A stretch of 64,000 nt of DNA from Patella vulgata. Its lineage: Eukaryota > Mollusca > Gastropoda > Patellidae. The notes beneath the pieces were generated by a model. It was given only the letters and a program-made list of their open reading frames with translations, did not search any database and was not told the DNA's origin. Shown one piece after another: positions 11,635 to 23,934 of the stretch (the stretch's first letter is position 1; each line of letters opens with the position of its first letter). The stretch lies in contig NC_065882.2 in assembly GCF_932274485.2 (NCBI RefSeq), positions 78,208,767 through 78,272,766 of the forward strand. The letters are read 5' to 3'. Made by a program: the position numbers and the translations under genes.

Positions 11635-11937
11635 CTGTTTGCTTTGTGGGGGGTTGGATGGCCGAATGGTTAGCACGCGCGCGCTGTATCATAAGGCCTG
11701 TCATTGAGTCAACTGGCGTGGTTTCGAATCCCCAGTTGTACGTGACAAAGAGTAGGGTCGCCTGTCCAACTTCGTGGGTTTTCTCCGGGTCCTCCGGTTT
11801 CCTCCCACTGCTAAACACCCCTACGCGCAAGCGAATTAATGAAATAAAATTAACCATATGTTAGTCCAGAAATGACCTAGTTTGTGTCGAGTGGACGTTA
11901 AAACCCATTTCTCTCTCTCTCTCTCTGTTTGCTTTGT
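11635..11937 (+). mobile_element. SINE A with perfect 13-bp target duplication
   Basis: The SINE at 11648-11924 is flanked by CTGTTTGCTTTGT (11635-11647 and 11925-11937). This is the cleanest copy in the window and defines the element ends: GGGGGGTTGGATGG at the head and (CT)n at the tail. Confidence 0.92.
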
Positions 11938-11989
11938 AAGACTAATATTAAAAAGCTGAATGTTTCGAATGCAAATTCCCTGTTTATGT

Positions 11990-12260
11990 GGGGAATTGGA
12001 TGGCCGAATGGTTAGCGCGTGTGTGCTGCATCATAAGGTCTGTCATTGAGTCAACTGGCGTGGTTTCGATTCCCTGGTTGTACGTGACAAGGAGTATGGT
12101 CGCCTGTCCAACCTCGTGGGTTTTCTCCGGGTCTTTCGGTTTCCTCTCCCACTGCTAAAGATCCCTAAGCACAAAAAATTGTTGAAATGAAATTGAAACA
12201 TATGTTAGTCCCGAAATGACCTTGTTTGTGTCGAGTGGACGTTAAATCAAATTTTCTCAC
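11990..12260 (+). mobile_element. SINE A, older copy
   Basis: Head, body and tail are all present, but the tail reads GACGTTAAATCAAATTTTC, without a clean CT run. Confidence 0.8.
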
Positions 12261-12363
12261 TGTGTGTTTTCAACGTTATTTATTTATTTATTTGTTCATT
12301 TGTCCCTTTTTAAAGCTGCTGATCGTCATTTGCATTTTTGGACTAAACAAAATTTTCATGGTT

Positions 12364-12600
12364 TAAAGATGCATTCCCACAAAATATTTATCGGGAAGTT
12401 ATTTCTAATAAAGTTATAGCAATTTTCGTCTATATGTAAATTAGTGACACCCAATCTTACTGGGGAAAAACTTGAACTCCCTGAAAAACAGCCATGGGGA
12501 AGCACAAGACCAACATGTGGGATTATTGGTCGCATCGATTTGTGAGAAGTCAAAAGCAACAAATGACCACTTTTAGATTTATGTGTCATTATACCCTCAC
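12364..12600 (+). mobile_element. MITE family M5, partial copy
   Basis: It shares with 48699-49298 the left part (TTTAAAGATGCATTCCC, then TATTTATCGGG and CCAATCTTACT). The right end is missing. Confidence 0.5.
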
Positions 12601-12884
12601 ATTGAAATTCAGCCGAAGAAGACTATTGAATTTCAACGATTTCCGATAATTATTGTCTGTGTTATCGCACTTTAGTCAATATGCAAAATCTTGTTGACGT
12701 TTTAGAGACTAAAGTCATCATCCGAATTACTTAAAATTATACCCTCACATTGAAATTCAGCCGAAGAAGACTATTGAATTTCAACGATTTCCGATAATTA
12801 TTGTCTGTGTTATCGCCCTTTAGTCAATATGCAAAATCTTGTTGACGTTTTAGAGACTAAAGTCATCATCCGAATTACTTAAAA
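12589..12884. repeat. Near-perfect 148-bp tandem duplication
   Basis: Unit 1 is 12589-12736 and unit 2 is 12737-12884. I found one difference (CGCACTTTAG against CGCCCTTTAG), so the duplication is recent. Confidence 0.92.
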
Positions 12885-13424
12885 TTTAAACAGAGTGTTA
12901 AAGGAGAAGAAACCTATTTTCAGCGATTTCCAATAATAAGAACAGCTAAATTTATCATCTTATTACCGGGACATCTTTTGTACAATAAATGTTAGCATCG
13001 GGAATAACTAGAAGTCATCAAATTTTAATGATTTTTGATAATTACTTCATGGGTTGTTGCCAATGATCAGTTTTTAGTGTCTTGTGTATGCTCCCATTAC
13101 ATACAAAAGAAAAATGTACAGGACAACCCATGCGGACTGTGCGGGTGACCTAGCTGCTTTTCAACTCGACGTTTTGTCACTTCTCTGCAGGTAGGGTGGG
13201 TCTATCATTCAGATTGCGTTTTGTAGTGATGGCCTTCAGATTTGATTTCCCAATATTATATTTTGTTCAAGTGTCAGTAATTTATATTTATGTATTTTGT
13301 AAAAACTATTTTTGAATATTTATTAGTAATCTTTGTTATTTATACTATTGTTATTTTTGTGATATATTGTGATTGATAATATAGTTAGCCGGATAAAATT
13401 TAAAAACAATTAAATTATTTGAAT
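12885..13424. other. Intergenic, nothing recognised
   Basis: AT-rich. It holds only the short inverted match to 2450-2471 near 13173-13196. Confidence 0.4.
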
Positions 13425-13662
13425 TTTATGCAACAAAATTTGATTTTTTTATGATAAAATTTGATTTTATGTGATACAATTTGATTTTTACGCGATAAAA
13501 TCTGATTTTACGCGATAAAATCTGATTTTACGCGATAAAATCTGATTTTTACGCGATAAAATCTGATTTTTACGCGATAAAATCTGATTTTGATGCGTTA
13601 AAATCTGATTTTTACGCGATAAAATCTGATTTTGATGCGGTAAAATCTGATTTTTATGAAGG
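13425..13662. repeat. Minisatellite of about 21 bp (ACGCGATAAAATCTGATTTTT)
   Basis: About eleven units. The flanking left copies are diverged (ATGATAAAATTTGATTTT), and the core copies are nearly identical and contain CGCG. Confidence 0.85.
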
Positions 13663-14384
13663 TTATTTTAAATGTAAGTGATTACCGATTTGCATTAATT
13701 ATGTAGATATATTTTAACACCTTGAAGTGACTGTCGACTGTCCAGGTTTATTGAAGAATCGGTTATTATCTGTTAAAATTAAGTTTAATACGTAGACGCA
13801 TTCCGTTTTAGATTATATAAAGTAGTTATAAAACTTGGTGAACTTTCTAAATGACAAGTGATATCAGATGTTCTAGAAAGGGTACGCATATCTTGCCTCG
13901 TGTACGAGATTTTTTTATATACATGTATAAGTTATAGTCATTTATTATACAATTGGGGTATATAGAAAGTATATTTTGTTTTTTAGTTTTATATTGTTAT
14001 TATTACAGAATGATGTTATCATGAATAATATTTTATTTATACCAGCCTGTCGATCCTTCAAGGAGGTGCATCAGGTCCAGATTAAAGGGGACTGTACTGG
14101 GCTGCAGCTAGGGGACCCTAATATTAAAGGGACCTTCAAATTAGTTCTAAAAAATGGCATTTTGAATGAATTAATGTCATTGATTAAATTGTATGGTATT
14201 TTGAATGAATTAATGTCATTTATTAAATTGTATATGTCTGTGCCAAATAAATCTATCTACCTATCATACTGACCTATAAATTGCTTCTGTTTGATTGTGA
14301 TGGACAATGACGGGAATATGCCCCCCTTTTCACCGTCGATGCTTCGTGATATTTTAAGCCAGGGGCCCATGCAAGTCTAATTAA
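13663..14384. other. Intergenic, no gene supported
   Basis: A short open frame at 13976-14272 includes a 47-base imperfect duplication (GAATGAATTAATGTCATT twice). No family recognised and no coding signature. Confidence 0.35.
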
Positions 14385-14610
14385 AGTTTTTAAACATCTA
14401 GTCAGCACAATAAAGGGTTTAAACATCTAGTTGGCATAATTAAGGGGTTTAATAAACATCTTGTATTTGACATAATTAAAGCGTTTAAACATTGCCTTTG
14501 CAAAGCTAAAGGGTTTAGAAATCTAGTTAAACGTCGGATCAGCTTAGTTAAGGGATTTAAGCATCTAGTCCACGTAATTAAAGGTTTTAAACATATTGTC
14601 AACATAATTA
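14385..14610. repeat. Minisatellite of about 37 bp
   Basis: About six loose copies of CATAATTAAGGGGTTTAAACATCTAG. Confidence 0.75.
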
Positions 14611-15355
14611 ACGGGTTTAATTTTACATTAACGTACTAGGAACAAGGAACCCGCTATCTTGGAAAGTGACGTCATATCAAAGTCCGTCTAATGGATAATC
14701 ATGCCAAGTTTAATGTCGATCGTATTCGAATTGTCTGAGCCTTGGACTTTTTATAGAGTATCGCTCCCTTGAACAAGAACCAGATAAAGATAGGCATACC
14801 TAAGTGTGTGAAATCAGTTCTTTCTTTAAGAAGGGGAAAGAAACTGTGTTGGGATTGCCGACATGGGCCAGTATTGTATCCGGAGTATTCCGGACTTAGT
14901 CTGCAAGAGCCGAGAAATTGTCAGTATATTCAGGAAATCTCTGCTTTAGGCAATCACCTTCATACACCAGCCATGGCAGCCTTGACCGGATTATGATAAT
15001 ATAAAACCACTGTTTCGCGTTGTCAAATATTTATCAATCTTTGAACCAAACAAACAATATTGTTGGACTAACGTATTAAAGACGATTTCATGATACCGTA
15101 TACCCCATCCTTTTTATGTCCATAAGTAATTTCTATAACTTTGTCATTAACTGTATAAAATAGTATATAGTATATCACTATATGTAAATATATCAAAATA
15201 CATTGCTTTTATCTACTCTCCTATAAACCAGTAACCCTTATCTGAGCTTTCATTATTATACGCTGTGTATTCTTGGCTGGGATTTTGGCATTTACCTGGT
15301 TGAATGAAGTACACACAAGTCTGAACAGGTAATCTGTTTTATCTTATACACTATT
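14611..15355. other. Intergenic, with one unrecognised 75-codon frame
   Basis: 14769-14996 (+) reads through a compositionally plausible segment with KLCWDCRHG. I recognise no family and see no splice partners, so it is not called as a gene. Confidence 0.3.
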
Positions 15356-15633
15356 AAAGAGAGAGAGAGAAATGAGGTTTATCGCCCAGTCGACACGAAC
15401 TATGTCATCTCGGGACTAACACATGGTTCAATTTTATTTCAATAATTCGTTTGCGCGTAATGGTATTTCGCAGTGGGAGAAACCCGGGGGACCCGGAGAA
15501 CACCCACGACGTTGCACAGGCGACTCTAGTCCCTGGCACGTACACCCGGTGAATCGAAACAGCGCCAGTTGACTCCATGACAGACCTTATGATACAGCGC
15601 GCACGCACTAACCATTCGGCCCCCCAACCCCCC
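15356..15633 (-). mobile_element. SINE A, reversed, diverged
   Basis: (GA)n at 15357-15371, then tail, body and head. The head ends in a C-rich run. Confidence 0.8.
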
Positions 15634-15949
15634 CCCTCCCGTATACACCATAAAACATACTCTGTTGCAAATATTCTTTCGCCTGTGTGATGTTTATATG
15701 TTTTGTGGGCAACCGCGGTGGCCCAGTGAGTAAAACTTTGGCTAACTAACCTGATATGGGGAATTTAGTGTGTCTGTTAGGGGACATATTGATATCGATT
15801 TCCTACGTGTCTGTCATTTCAAATTCTTTGGGGACCTATTGATATTGGCATCCTGCGTGATTTTTAAAGAGTTTTATTTTTCTTGAAGATAAATTTGCTA
15901 TATTAGCGTAGCTGCCCTTGCAAATCATTTGGGGACATAGATCTCGGAA

Positions 15950-16335
15950 TGATTTAGGCCACTGTTTCAGGTCTTTCTTTGGGCATGACATGTTATATAA
16001 ACTATTAATTAGACATTTATTAACATGACAAGACCACAATCAAGTCTCGATCCCATCACATAGGTCCGATTTTAAGTAGATTAGAACGGTTTAGCCATTT
16101 AATAATTGAATCTAAAAATGGTGAAGCGCGAATAAGCTTCGAACAACCGGTACGGTAGTTACAATTACAATTAGTGCACACACCTCGTCAAACCCTCAAA
16201 GGCTAATATCTTCGCTCAGAATAAAGTAATTTGAATGCAATTTTCAATTATTCCATTTCCATTATCTATTTTGACCTATTATAGTAAGAACGGCCAGCTG
16301 TTTATCTAAATCTTACATAATGCATCTTTAACCTA
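15950..16335 (+). mobile_element. MITE family M4, copy a (5' end degraded)
   Basis: It shares with the other M4 copies the core GCTTCGAACAACC, the stretch GGCTAATATCTTCGCTC and the 3' end CTTACATAATGCATCTTTAA. Family ends are inverted (TTAAACATACATTATG / CATAATGTATCTTTAA). Confidence 0.65.
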
Positions 16336-16843
16336 CACTATGTGAATATGTTTATTTGTCGTGAAGATATAAGGTTGCTATAATAGCTGTCCTTGTAAAC
16401 CGTTTAGGGGCATACATACGAGAAGGTAATATTGCAGGGATTTGACAGTTGACAATGCATGATGCAATCGTCGTCTCTAAATTACGTAGGCATACATACA
16501 CACTGAACATTTTAAGTTTTATTATGAATTAATAGGATCATTATTTTGCGCTTTGAATGCCAGTCCCATTCCACCATGGATAAAGCACAAAGCCGTTACA
16601 CTTTTCTCATAAAAGTGTTGTTTTACAATTTTTTTATGTAGGTGAGCAGGGTGGAATTTAGATCGCCCCCCCCCCCACGCCCCTTGTATCCCCCCTGTAT
16701 TGGTCTCGAAATGATTGCAGCCTTGATGGCTGCCCTTGCAAACCGTCTTGTTTAGCCCACATGGGTTCAGCGTTTATTTTTGCTGATGCTAAGTTTGGAA
16801 AAAATTTGATTGCATCTTTACGGAAGACCATTAGACTATGAAG

Positions 16844-17174
16844 TTAAACATACATTATGTAAGAACTAACTGATCCAGGCCATAAAAAACTCACGATGGC
16901 ATCGGATTTCTCCGATATTAAATAGATTAGAACGGTTCAGCCATATTTTAATTTAATTTAAAAATGAAGGAGCGAGACTTAGCTTCGAACAACCAGTGCG
17001 GTGGTTGCAATTATTGCACACGTCTTGTCAAACCTTCAAAGGCTAATATCTTCGCTCGCAACAGAGTAATTGGAATGAAATTTTCAAATTATTCAGTTTA
17101 CATTATTTATTTTCGAACTATTATAGCAAGAATGGCTAGTTCTTTATCTAAATCTTACATAATGTATCTTTAAA
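16844..17174 (+). mobile_element. MITE family M4, copy b (both ends present)
   Basis: This copy has TTAAACATACATTATGTAAG at the left, CTTACATAATGTATCTTTAA at the right, and the family core between. It is about 330 bp and non-coding. Confidence 0.75.
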
Positions 17175-17369
17175 TAATCTTTAATGAGAGTATGAACGTA
17201 ATGAATGGTTTTTAATGAGGGCATGAAATAACGAATGATATTAATGGGAGCATGACCTAAATGTGCCGATCCCGTTGGCCTAGCTATCCGATAAAATCAG
17301 TTTAGGACGACCTTGAAATAAACCAGTAAGAACACTTTCTTTACGCGATTGACCCTAATGGGCTTCTCT

Positions 17370-17480
17370 TTATCTTGTTATTAAAAGGTAGTTACAAGAA
17401 AACTATCTTGGCGATCTTGTAATTACAAGATAGTTATATGAAATGATTGACCCAAATGGTCTTCCGTACATCTTTTATTT
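17370..17480. repeat. Palindrome-rich interspersed repeat (CTTGTAATTACAAG type)
   Basis: It contains short perfect palindromes and the phrase ATTGACCCAAATGGTCTTCC. A relative lies at 30117-30305. Confidence 0.45.
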
Positions 17481-17685
17481 AACCTAGTTGATGTTATATG
17501 CTTATTTTTCTTTATAATAGAACTCAGGACAGTAATAATAAATCTTCATACCTGGCGCAAATAAAAATTGTAACACAGCCATGTGTTATACTGCCTGCAG
17601 AACGGCAATAAAACAAATATGTAACAGAATAGGTAGCAGTGTCCTTCGTCGCGGCGGCTAATTCTTTGCTTCTCGTGTTTCAAAA

Positions 17686-17965
17686 AGGACTTAAAATTGA
17701 GATCCCTGCATTGGTCGAGAAAATTCATCTTGATTTCCCCTTGTCAGTGGTGCAGGGTGGTGGGACTGGCTCGGATGGGACGAAAAACCGAGATCCCATG
17801 TATGCATTGGCGTGCACGTAAAAGATCCCTTGGCAGTTAGAATTTGATATAAGAGTAGGCCATAGTGCCGCTGCCCGGGCAAAATTTCCCTCATAGCACA
17901 CTGTATACATATGCTCGTCAGTCGGCACAGAACAGTAGGACGTTAAATCCCATTTCATTTCTTAA
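17686..17965 (+). mobile_element. SINE B, head truncated
   Basis: It begins at the B-box side (GATCCCTGCATTGG) and ends AGGACGTTAAATCCCATTTC. Confidence 0.8.
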
Positions 17966-18477
17966 AATTGAGACTTCGAGCTGGACCTCTTCTTAAATAC
18001 GTTTTATATACGTACCCACACGCATATATGTATTGAACTCAAAACTACGAGCGTATATATCTTTAGATATTTATTATCTATCCACCGCGCTCGTCCTTAC
18101 CAGAAGCGATAAACTTCTGAAAATTCTACATCATTTCTTCTTAATAATTTAAGCTGGTCTACCAGTGTTTATCCCGGGTAGTTGTGCACAAGGTATTAAT
18201 TAATTGATTGGTTGAATAAGCCCCAAAATGCAAAGAATTTCCCAAATGTAGACTGTGTAAACAATAAATTGAAAACTGCGTCTAATATATTTTATGGTTC
18301 AACGACTGGCCTGGAATCTTGATGACAATATAATTATGTTGTTGACAGATATGGCTAGAAACAAGCTAACAGGGAGTTGGGCAGCATAATTAATTACGTT
18401 TTTAAACAACGGGTAGCTTGACAGACAATTCTAACCCTACTCTGGTACAAAAAAAACCAAAAAAAAAACAACGGCCT
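17966..18477. other. Intergenic, nothing recognised
   Basis: Unique AT-rich sequence between two SINE B copies. Confidence 0.35.
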
Positions 18478-18790
18478 AATGAAGACGGGCTGACGTCATA
18501 CAGTGTGCTATGATGGAAATTTAGCCCGGACAGCGGTGCTATGGACTACTCTTATATCGAATTCCATCGGCCAAGGGATCTTTTACGTGCACACTATTGT
18601 GTACATGGGACCTCTGTTTTTCGTCGCATCCGAACGACTAGACAGCTGTCCTTGTCATGCCCTCTGTCCAGCACAACTGAAAAGGAGAAACCACGCCAGT
18701 AAATCCCAACAAACTTTCTCGGTCAACACCGGGATCGAACCCGCGACATCTTGTCTTACTCATTTGGCTACTGTGGCTCTTTGTTGCAAA
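18478..18790 (-). mobile_element. SINE B, reversed, nearly full
   Basis: From CCTAATGAAGACGGGC to a head with GGGATCGAACCC. The tail is missing. Confidence 0.78.
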
Positions 18791-19171
18791 TTAACTGGCA
18801 TTTCATCAATCGGTAAATAAAGATATTTCTTTCGATTTGACTCTTCAGTTCAAAGCCAAATATGTAAACTTTTTTTTTCATATGAAGAATGGTCTTTACT
18901 TATGGAACTGCTAGTTTTATTTATTGATTTAGTTTGACAATACTGGTTTTAGAAATGTAGCTATCGCTATTGAATAGATATTGTGGATGTGAATTATTGC
19001 ACGTATGCCGGTCTTATACAGTATGAAGCCTTATTCAAAAAAGCCATTATAATGTAATACTAACTACCTGACATATGAATACATCTCTTATGATATAATA
19101 ACTATTGGGTGTGGACTTCTTTATTGTTAGTAGTACAGGAACGAACTCTACCTTTCTGTACTAGTTGGGCG

Positions 19172-19432
19172 AATGAACAATAAAGACCCAATGAAGTGTG
19201 CTATGGGGGCACAGTGTCGTTTTCATTTAATCGTCATCGAATTTCAAAGTGTACACGGTCCCTCGATTTTTTTTCAAACCACTCGAACGATTAAACACTG
19301 TTCCGTAGAAATACGAGTAGGCCATCGGGGCAAATATCCCTCACAGCAAACTGTATGGCGTATTTGCATCTTCGTCAGCCTAGCTCGGGTAGAACAGAGA
19401 AGTAAAACGTTAAATCCCATTTTATTACACTT
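19172..19432. mobile_element. Two SINE B fragments in opposite orientation
   Basis: A reversed fragment at about 19172-19305 meets a forward tail fragment (to GTAAAACGTTAAATCCC) at about 19305-19432. Confidence 0.55.
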
Positions 19433-19435
19433 CGT

Positions 19436-19814
19436 TTAAAGATACATTATGGTAGATTAGATAAAGAGCTGACAGTTCTCACTATAATAGTTAAAAACTA
19501 GATAATGTAAAGGGACTATGCTGAAAATTTCAGTGAAAGTGTCTGACTTTAAGCCGAGAAGATCTTATTTTAATCTTTGTAGCCTCGATTGTCATTGTTA
19601 CCGTGGTTATCCAATTTTGTGTTTAATCATCAACGGACGTTAAACAGCAGACCTGATTCAAATCCAGTGAAAGTCGGACTGATAAGTTGGCATCAAGAGT
19701 TGAGTATGGTCTTTTCATGTTTGTAAATGTCTAATTAATAATTTAGATAACATTTCAGGCCTAAAGAAAACACCCGCAATAGGCAGATTTACCTCTTGCA
19801 TAATATATGTTTAA
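19436..19814 (-). mobile_element. MITE family M4, reversed diverged copy
   Basis: The left end GTTTAAAGATACATTATGG and right end TGCATAATATATGTTTAAA are the family termini in reverse order. The interior core is replaced or strongly diverged. Confidence 0.65.
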
Positions 19815-20559
19815 AGGGACTACCCCGATTTGAACAGAGTCTTAAAAATAAAAGTCCGAGTACGTTTGAAATTTAAGCGCCAAAATATAGAGGAATGGTG
19901 TGTTTACCTTGTCTCAAAAATTCAGCTCACAATATTTAGTCGTTTGGTCATTTTTTCGTTGGGTGACCTGATAATCGATCCCCATTCCTTTAGAGGTCTA
20001 CACAATGAATGAGCCATGTGCTGTACTTGATAACGAAAGGTAAATTTCACCTACACATTATTTTTATAAGTAAAAAGCTGGTTTATCCATAAGCCGCATA
20101 ATACAGTTTGTGACACCGTTCTCCATTTCCAGATGAAGACTGATAGGTTTAAGACTTGTTTGAAAAAGTATCACAAATATTGGGTTAGTTGCTCGGCCCT
20201 TTAGTAGAGGATTTTAAGGGATTTGAACACAAAATTAAGCCGTTTTATTCTCCAAAATATTATTGGGATAGGCCCTTTAATAGAGCTATCTGCTACAGAT
20301 TATAATCCTAGATATTAACGATTCACTTTAATGATTTTTCAATATCTAATCGGACACACATAGTAGAATATATTTCTTTACCTTCAAATATTTTGTATAC
20401 CATGGTTAATATATGTGTCAAGGTAAATCTATAAACACGTGTTTTTTTAGGCTTACAGTTATGTAAATATTCAATAAGTATTATCTTATGCGCATACGAT
20501 TATCACGGAATGATATGGTATACCACAGCATTTTAGAGCACATGGACTATTGAAGATTA
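19815..20559. other. Intergenic, nothing recognised
   Basis: AT-rich unique sequence between MITE M4 and SINE B. Confidence 0.35.
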
Positions 20560-21055
20560 ACGGGAAGCGCGGTGGCTCAGTGAGTAAGACATTTGCGCGC
20601 TATATACTGTGTTGGCCTAGAAAGTTCATCGTGATTTTTCGGCATGGTCCCCCCTTGTCAGTGGTGCAGAACGAAGAGCTTGGCAAGGATCAACGTATAT
20701 AGTCATTCGGATTGGACGAAAGCCAAAGGTCTAGTATACATATTGGCATGCACAGAAAAGAGTAAGTTTTACGGGCACACTGTATGGAGTATCCCTGTCT
20801 TTATTGGCCCAGTGTGGGTTCCTCTTGTCAGTGGTGCAGAACCGTCGACATATGACATGGACATGGTCAGTGTCTAGTTGTTCCGATGGTACAAAAAACC
20901 GAAGTACAGTGTAGGCTTATACGTTGACATGCACGCAATATAATCCTTGACAGTTGGAATTTGATATAATTTTTCTCATGGAACACTGATTGGTGTACAC
21001 GTATCTTTATCAGCTCAATCGGTGCAGGAAACTATGACGTTAAACCATAATTCAT
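20560..21055 (+). mobile_element. SINE B, two partial tandem copies
   Basis: The head GCGCGGTGGCTCAGTGAG starts the first copy at 20567. The body segment CTTGTCAGTGGTGCAGAAC occurs at 20653 and again at 20824. The second copy runs to the tail CTATGACGTTAAACC. Confidence 0.7.
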
Positions 21056-21057
21056 TT

Positions 21058-21325
21058 GCGGGATGGATGGCCGAATAGGTAGCACGTGCGCGCTGTATCA
21101 TAAGGTCTGTCATTGAGTTAACTGGCGTGGTTTCCATTCCTCGGCTGTACGTAACAAGGAGTAGGGTCGCCTATCCAACCTCGTGGGTTTTTACCGGCTT
21201 CTCCCACGGCTAAAGACCCCTACGCGCAAGCGAATTATTGAAATAAAAATGAACCATGAGCTAGTTTGTGTCGACGAGTGGACGTTACCCCCCCCCCTCT
21301 CTCTCTCTTTCTCTCTCTCTCTCTC

Positions 21326-21363
<38 letters not shown>
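21058..21363 (+). mobile_element. SINE A with long (CT)n tail
   Basis: Head, shortened body and about 65 bases of CT-rich microsatellite. Confidence 0.82.
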
Positions 21364-21366
<3 letters not shown>

Positions 21367-21545
21367 ATTCATTTCATTTATTGTAGTAAAGCATCCATTT
21401 CCGAACCTTTTCTAATGTTGTTAATGACTAAACAATGTACGTCAGTTAGATGTCATTCAAAAGAAATGGGGTCAGCCTGTGTCAGATTTATTACATGCTT
21501 TTCTAATATAATTTTACTACTAAAGTTAGGCTCTGTTCTAAATAG

Positions 21546-21815
21546 GACGCCGTGGAGGCAGAGTGAGTGAGACGGTGGCCCACTAATCTGGAGGTCCTCG
21601 ATTCGATCTCAATGTGGGCCGAGATTTTCCGGTGTAGTTCTCCCTTGTCATTGGTGTAGGGCGGAGGACCTGGCAAGCAAGGGACAACGGATGGTCGTTC
21701 GGATGGGACAAAAAACCGTGGTCCTGTGTACAAATTGGCTTGCACGTAAAAGAACCTTTAGCAGATGGGATTCGGTTTAAGTGAAATCAGAAAAGGTAGG
21801 ACGGTAATCCCCATT
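21546..21815 (+). mobile_element. SINE B, full length, diverged
   Basis: Head with GATTCGATCTC, then body, then tail AGGTAGGACGGTAATCCCC. Confidence 0.72.
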
Positions 21816-21866
21816 TAATATCGTTCTATATAAGCGACCGTGTGGGCCGTGTGGGGGGTGGGGGCA

Positions 21867-21985
21867 GAGAGAAATGGGTTTTAATGTCCATCGGACTCAA
21901 TCTTAAGCGTAGGGGTAGGCGCGTAGGGGTGTTTAGCGTGTGTGCCCCGGAGAAAACACACGAGGTTGCACAGGCGAACCTAAAG
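21867..21985 (-). mobile_element. SINE A fragment
   Basis: The tail and central body remain in reverse orientation, with an internal deletion and a duplicated GCGTAGGGGT. Confidence 0.6.
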
Positions 21986-22376
21986 AGGTGTATACTGTAT
22001 AACTAGAACTGACAAATGACTTAATAGCATTTCTAGAATATTCACTGCCTATCTGTTTGTAAGTAGCCAAATCAGTTTGTATTGTCGACAATAGGATTAT
22101 TATATGCGTATTATTTACAACATAGAAAACATCCGGGTGTTTATCGAGACGTACTAGATATTTATTTGAATGGATGACACGGTAGGAGCTATGTGCATAT
22201 GTACTATATAGCTAGTTACTAGGTCGCGTGTGCTTCTAACTCGACGTAAGTACAAATTGTAGTACTATTATAAATGCTTGTATTGTAACTAGTTACGGTA
22301 CTCTTGTTTAAGTGGTTATAGCTTCCTTTTACTGTATATAAATACTTAAGTTTTATGCATATATTTTATCATTTGC
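21986..22376. other. Intergenic, nothing recognised
   Basis: Unique sequence before the 42-bp minisatellite. Confidence 0.35.
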
Positions 22377-22583
22377 TTGATAAAGACAAGAGTATCATCT
22401 TCGAAACGTTACATGAACTTGATAAAGACGAGGGTATCATCGTCGAAACGTTACATGAGCTTGATAAAGACGAGGGTATCATCGTTGAAACGTTACATGT
22501 ACTTGGTAAAGACGAGGGTATCATCGTCGAAACGTTACATGAGCTTGATAAAGACGAGGGTATCATCGTCGAAACGTTACATG
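22377..22583. repeat. 42-bp minisatellite with internal hairpin
   Basis: Five copies of a unit with CTTGATAAAGACGAGGGTATC then ATCGTCGAAACGTTACATGA. Each unit contains GACGA...TCGTC, an inverted pair. Frames stay open because 42 is a multiple of 3. Confidence 0.9.
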
Positions 22584-22787
22584 TTAATAAACCAAAAAAT
22601 TGTTATTCAGTAAATACTTTTAGCATGTTATGGTACTCCGTTTTACATACATTTTACCTTTTTATTCGGCAATTTTGAAATGTTGCCTATGTAATGTGAG
22701 ATTAATGTGCTGATTTTTACGTTCAAGGATAACATAAATGCGCCGAATTGTTTTACTTATAATAACTGATATATAAAGTTATGAGAC

Positions 22788-23025
22788 TGGGGGCGTGGTG
22801 GCTCAGAGAGTATGTCACTGGCTCTCTAACCAGGAAGTCTCAGGTTCGCTACAGGTATTGGCCACGAAAGTTCCTCGGATTTTACATCGTCCAGTCGTTC
22901 GGATGGACACGAAAGTTTCTCGGATTTTACATCGTCCAGTCGTTCGGATGGAACGGAAAAACCAAAGTTCAGTGCACACGTACCTCGTAAAATAATCATA
23001 GGGCGTACCGCCTCGGATGCGGTTG
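22788..23025 (+). mobile_element. SINE B with a 47-base internal duplication
   Basis: Head GGTGGCTCAGAGAGTATG. The segment CACGAAAGTT...GTCGTTCGGATGG occurs twice in tandem. Confidence 0.72.
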
Positions 23026-23029
23026 GGGG

Positions 23030-23277
23030 TGGGGGCGCTGTATCATAAGGTCTGTCATTGAGTCAATTGGCGTGGTTTCGATTCCCCGGTTGTACGTGAC
23101 AAGGAGAAGGGTCGCCTATCCAACCTCGTGGGTTTTCTCCGGGTCCTCCGGTTTCCTCTCACCGCTAAAGACCCCTAAGCGCAAGCGAATTATTGAAATA
23201 AAATTAAACCATATTATTATGTTAGTCACGAAAGAACTTGGTTTGTGTCAAGTGGACGTTAAACCCCATTTCTCTCC
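23030..23277 (+). mobile_element. SINE A, head truncated, abutting SINE B
   Basis: It begins inside the tRNA-like head (GCGCTGTATCATAAGG). The tail ATTTCTCTCCCC joins directly to a SINE B fragment. Confidence 0.75.
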
Positions 23278-23472
23278 CCACCCCTTGTCAGCAGTTGCAA
23301 GGAACATCGTCTAGTCGTTCGGATGGAACGAAGAAACTATGGTTTCGTGTACACGTACCTCGTAAAATAACCATAGGGCTTAGCGCCTCGAGCAACATGT
23401 CTAGCATAACACATTACATGGATTATGGTTCAGAACAATAGGACGTTAAACCACATTGCATTTCATTTCTTA
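23278..23472 (+). mobile_element. SINE B, 3' part
   Basis: Body from CCCCTTGTCAG to the tail AGGACGTTAAACCACATTG, then CATTTCATTTC. Confidence 0.72.
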
Positions 23473-23771
23473 TCAGATCATATCAGCTGTTTTTATACTT
23501 TGACAAACAATTTTGTTATTTGATAAGTAAACAAATTGTATTTACTCTTGGCATGTTATTAAGATAGAATAAGCTATACTTGTATCTTAAACTTTACACA
23601 GATTTATGACTTTGTCGTACTTACATGTTGATACACGTGTATTGTATAACATTCTTTACCCAGTCAACACACCTACGTTCCAATAACGTTGCTGTTATGT
23701 TTTACAATGCAGTTTCATTTTACGGTGACTGATTGTTTCCCTCATAGCGCAACAGTTATTTTGTTTTAATT

Positions 23772-23925
23772 GGAGAGGATGTAATTTCACGCCCACTCGA
23801 CACAAACTGTCATTTCGGGATTAACACATGGTTCAATTTTAATTCAATAATTCGTTTGCGCGTAGATTGAACTGGCGAATCGAAGTCACACAACTTGACT
23901 CAATGACAGACCTTTTGATTTATTA
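23772..23925 (-). mobile_element. SINE A fragment, internally deleted
   Basis: Reverse tail and parts of the body and head, lacking most of the middle. Confidence 0.6.
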
Positions 23926-23934
23926 TGCTAACCC

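Noticed and set aside
14769-14996. 75-codon frame with KLCWDCRHG
   Set aside because: Plausible composition but no recognised family, no promoter or splice evidence. Kept only as a note on the region.
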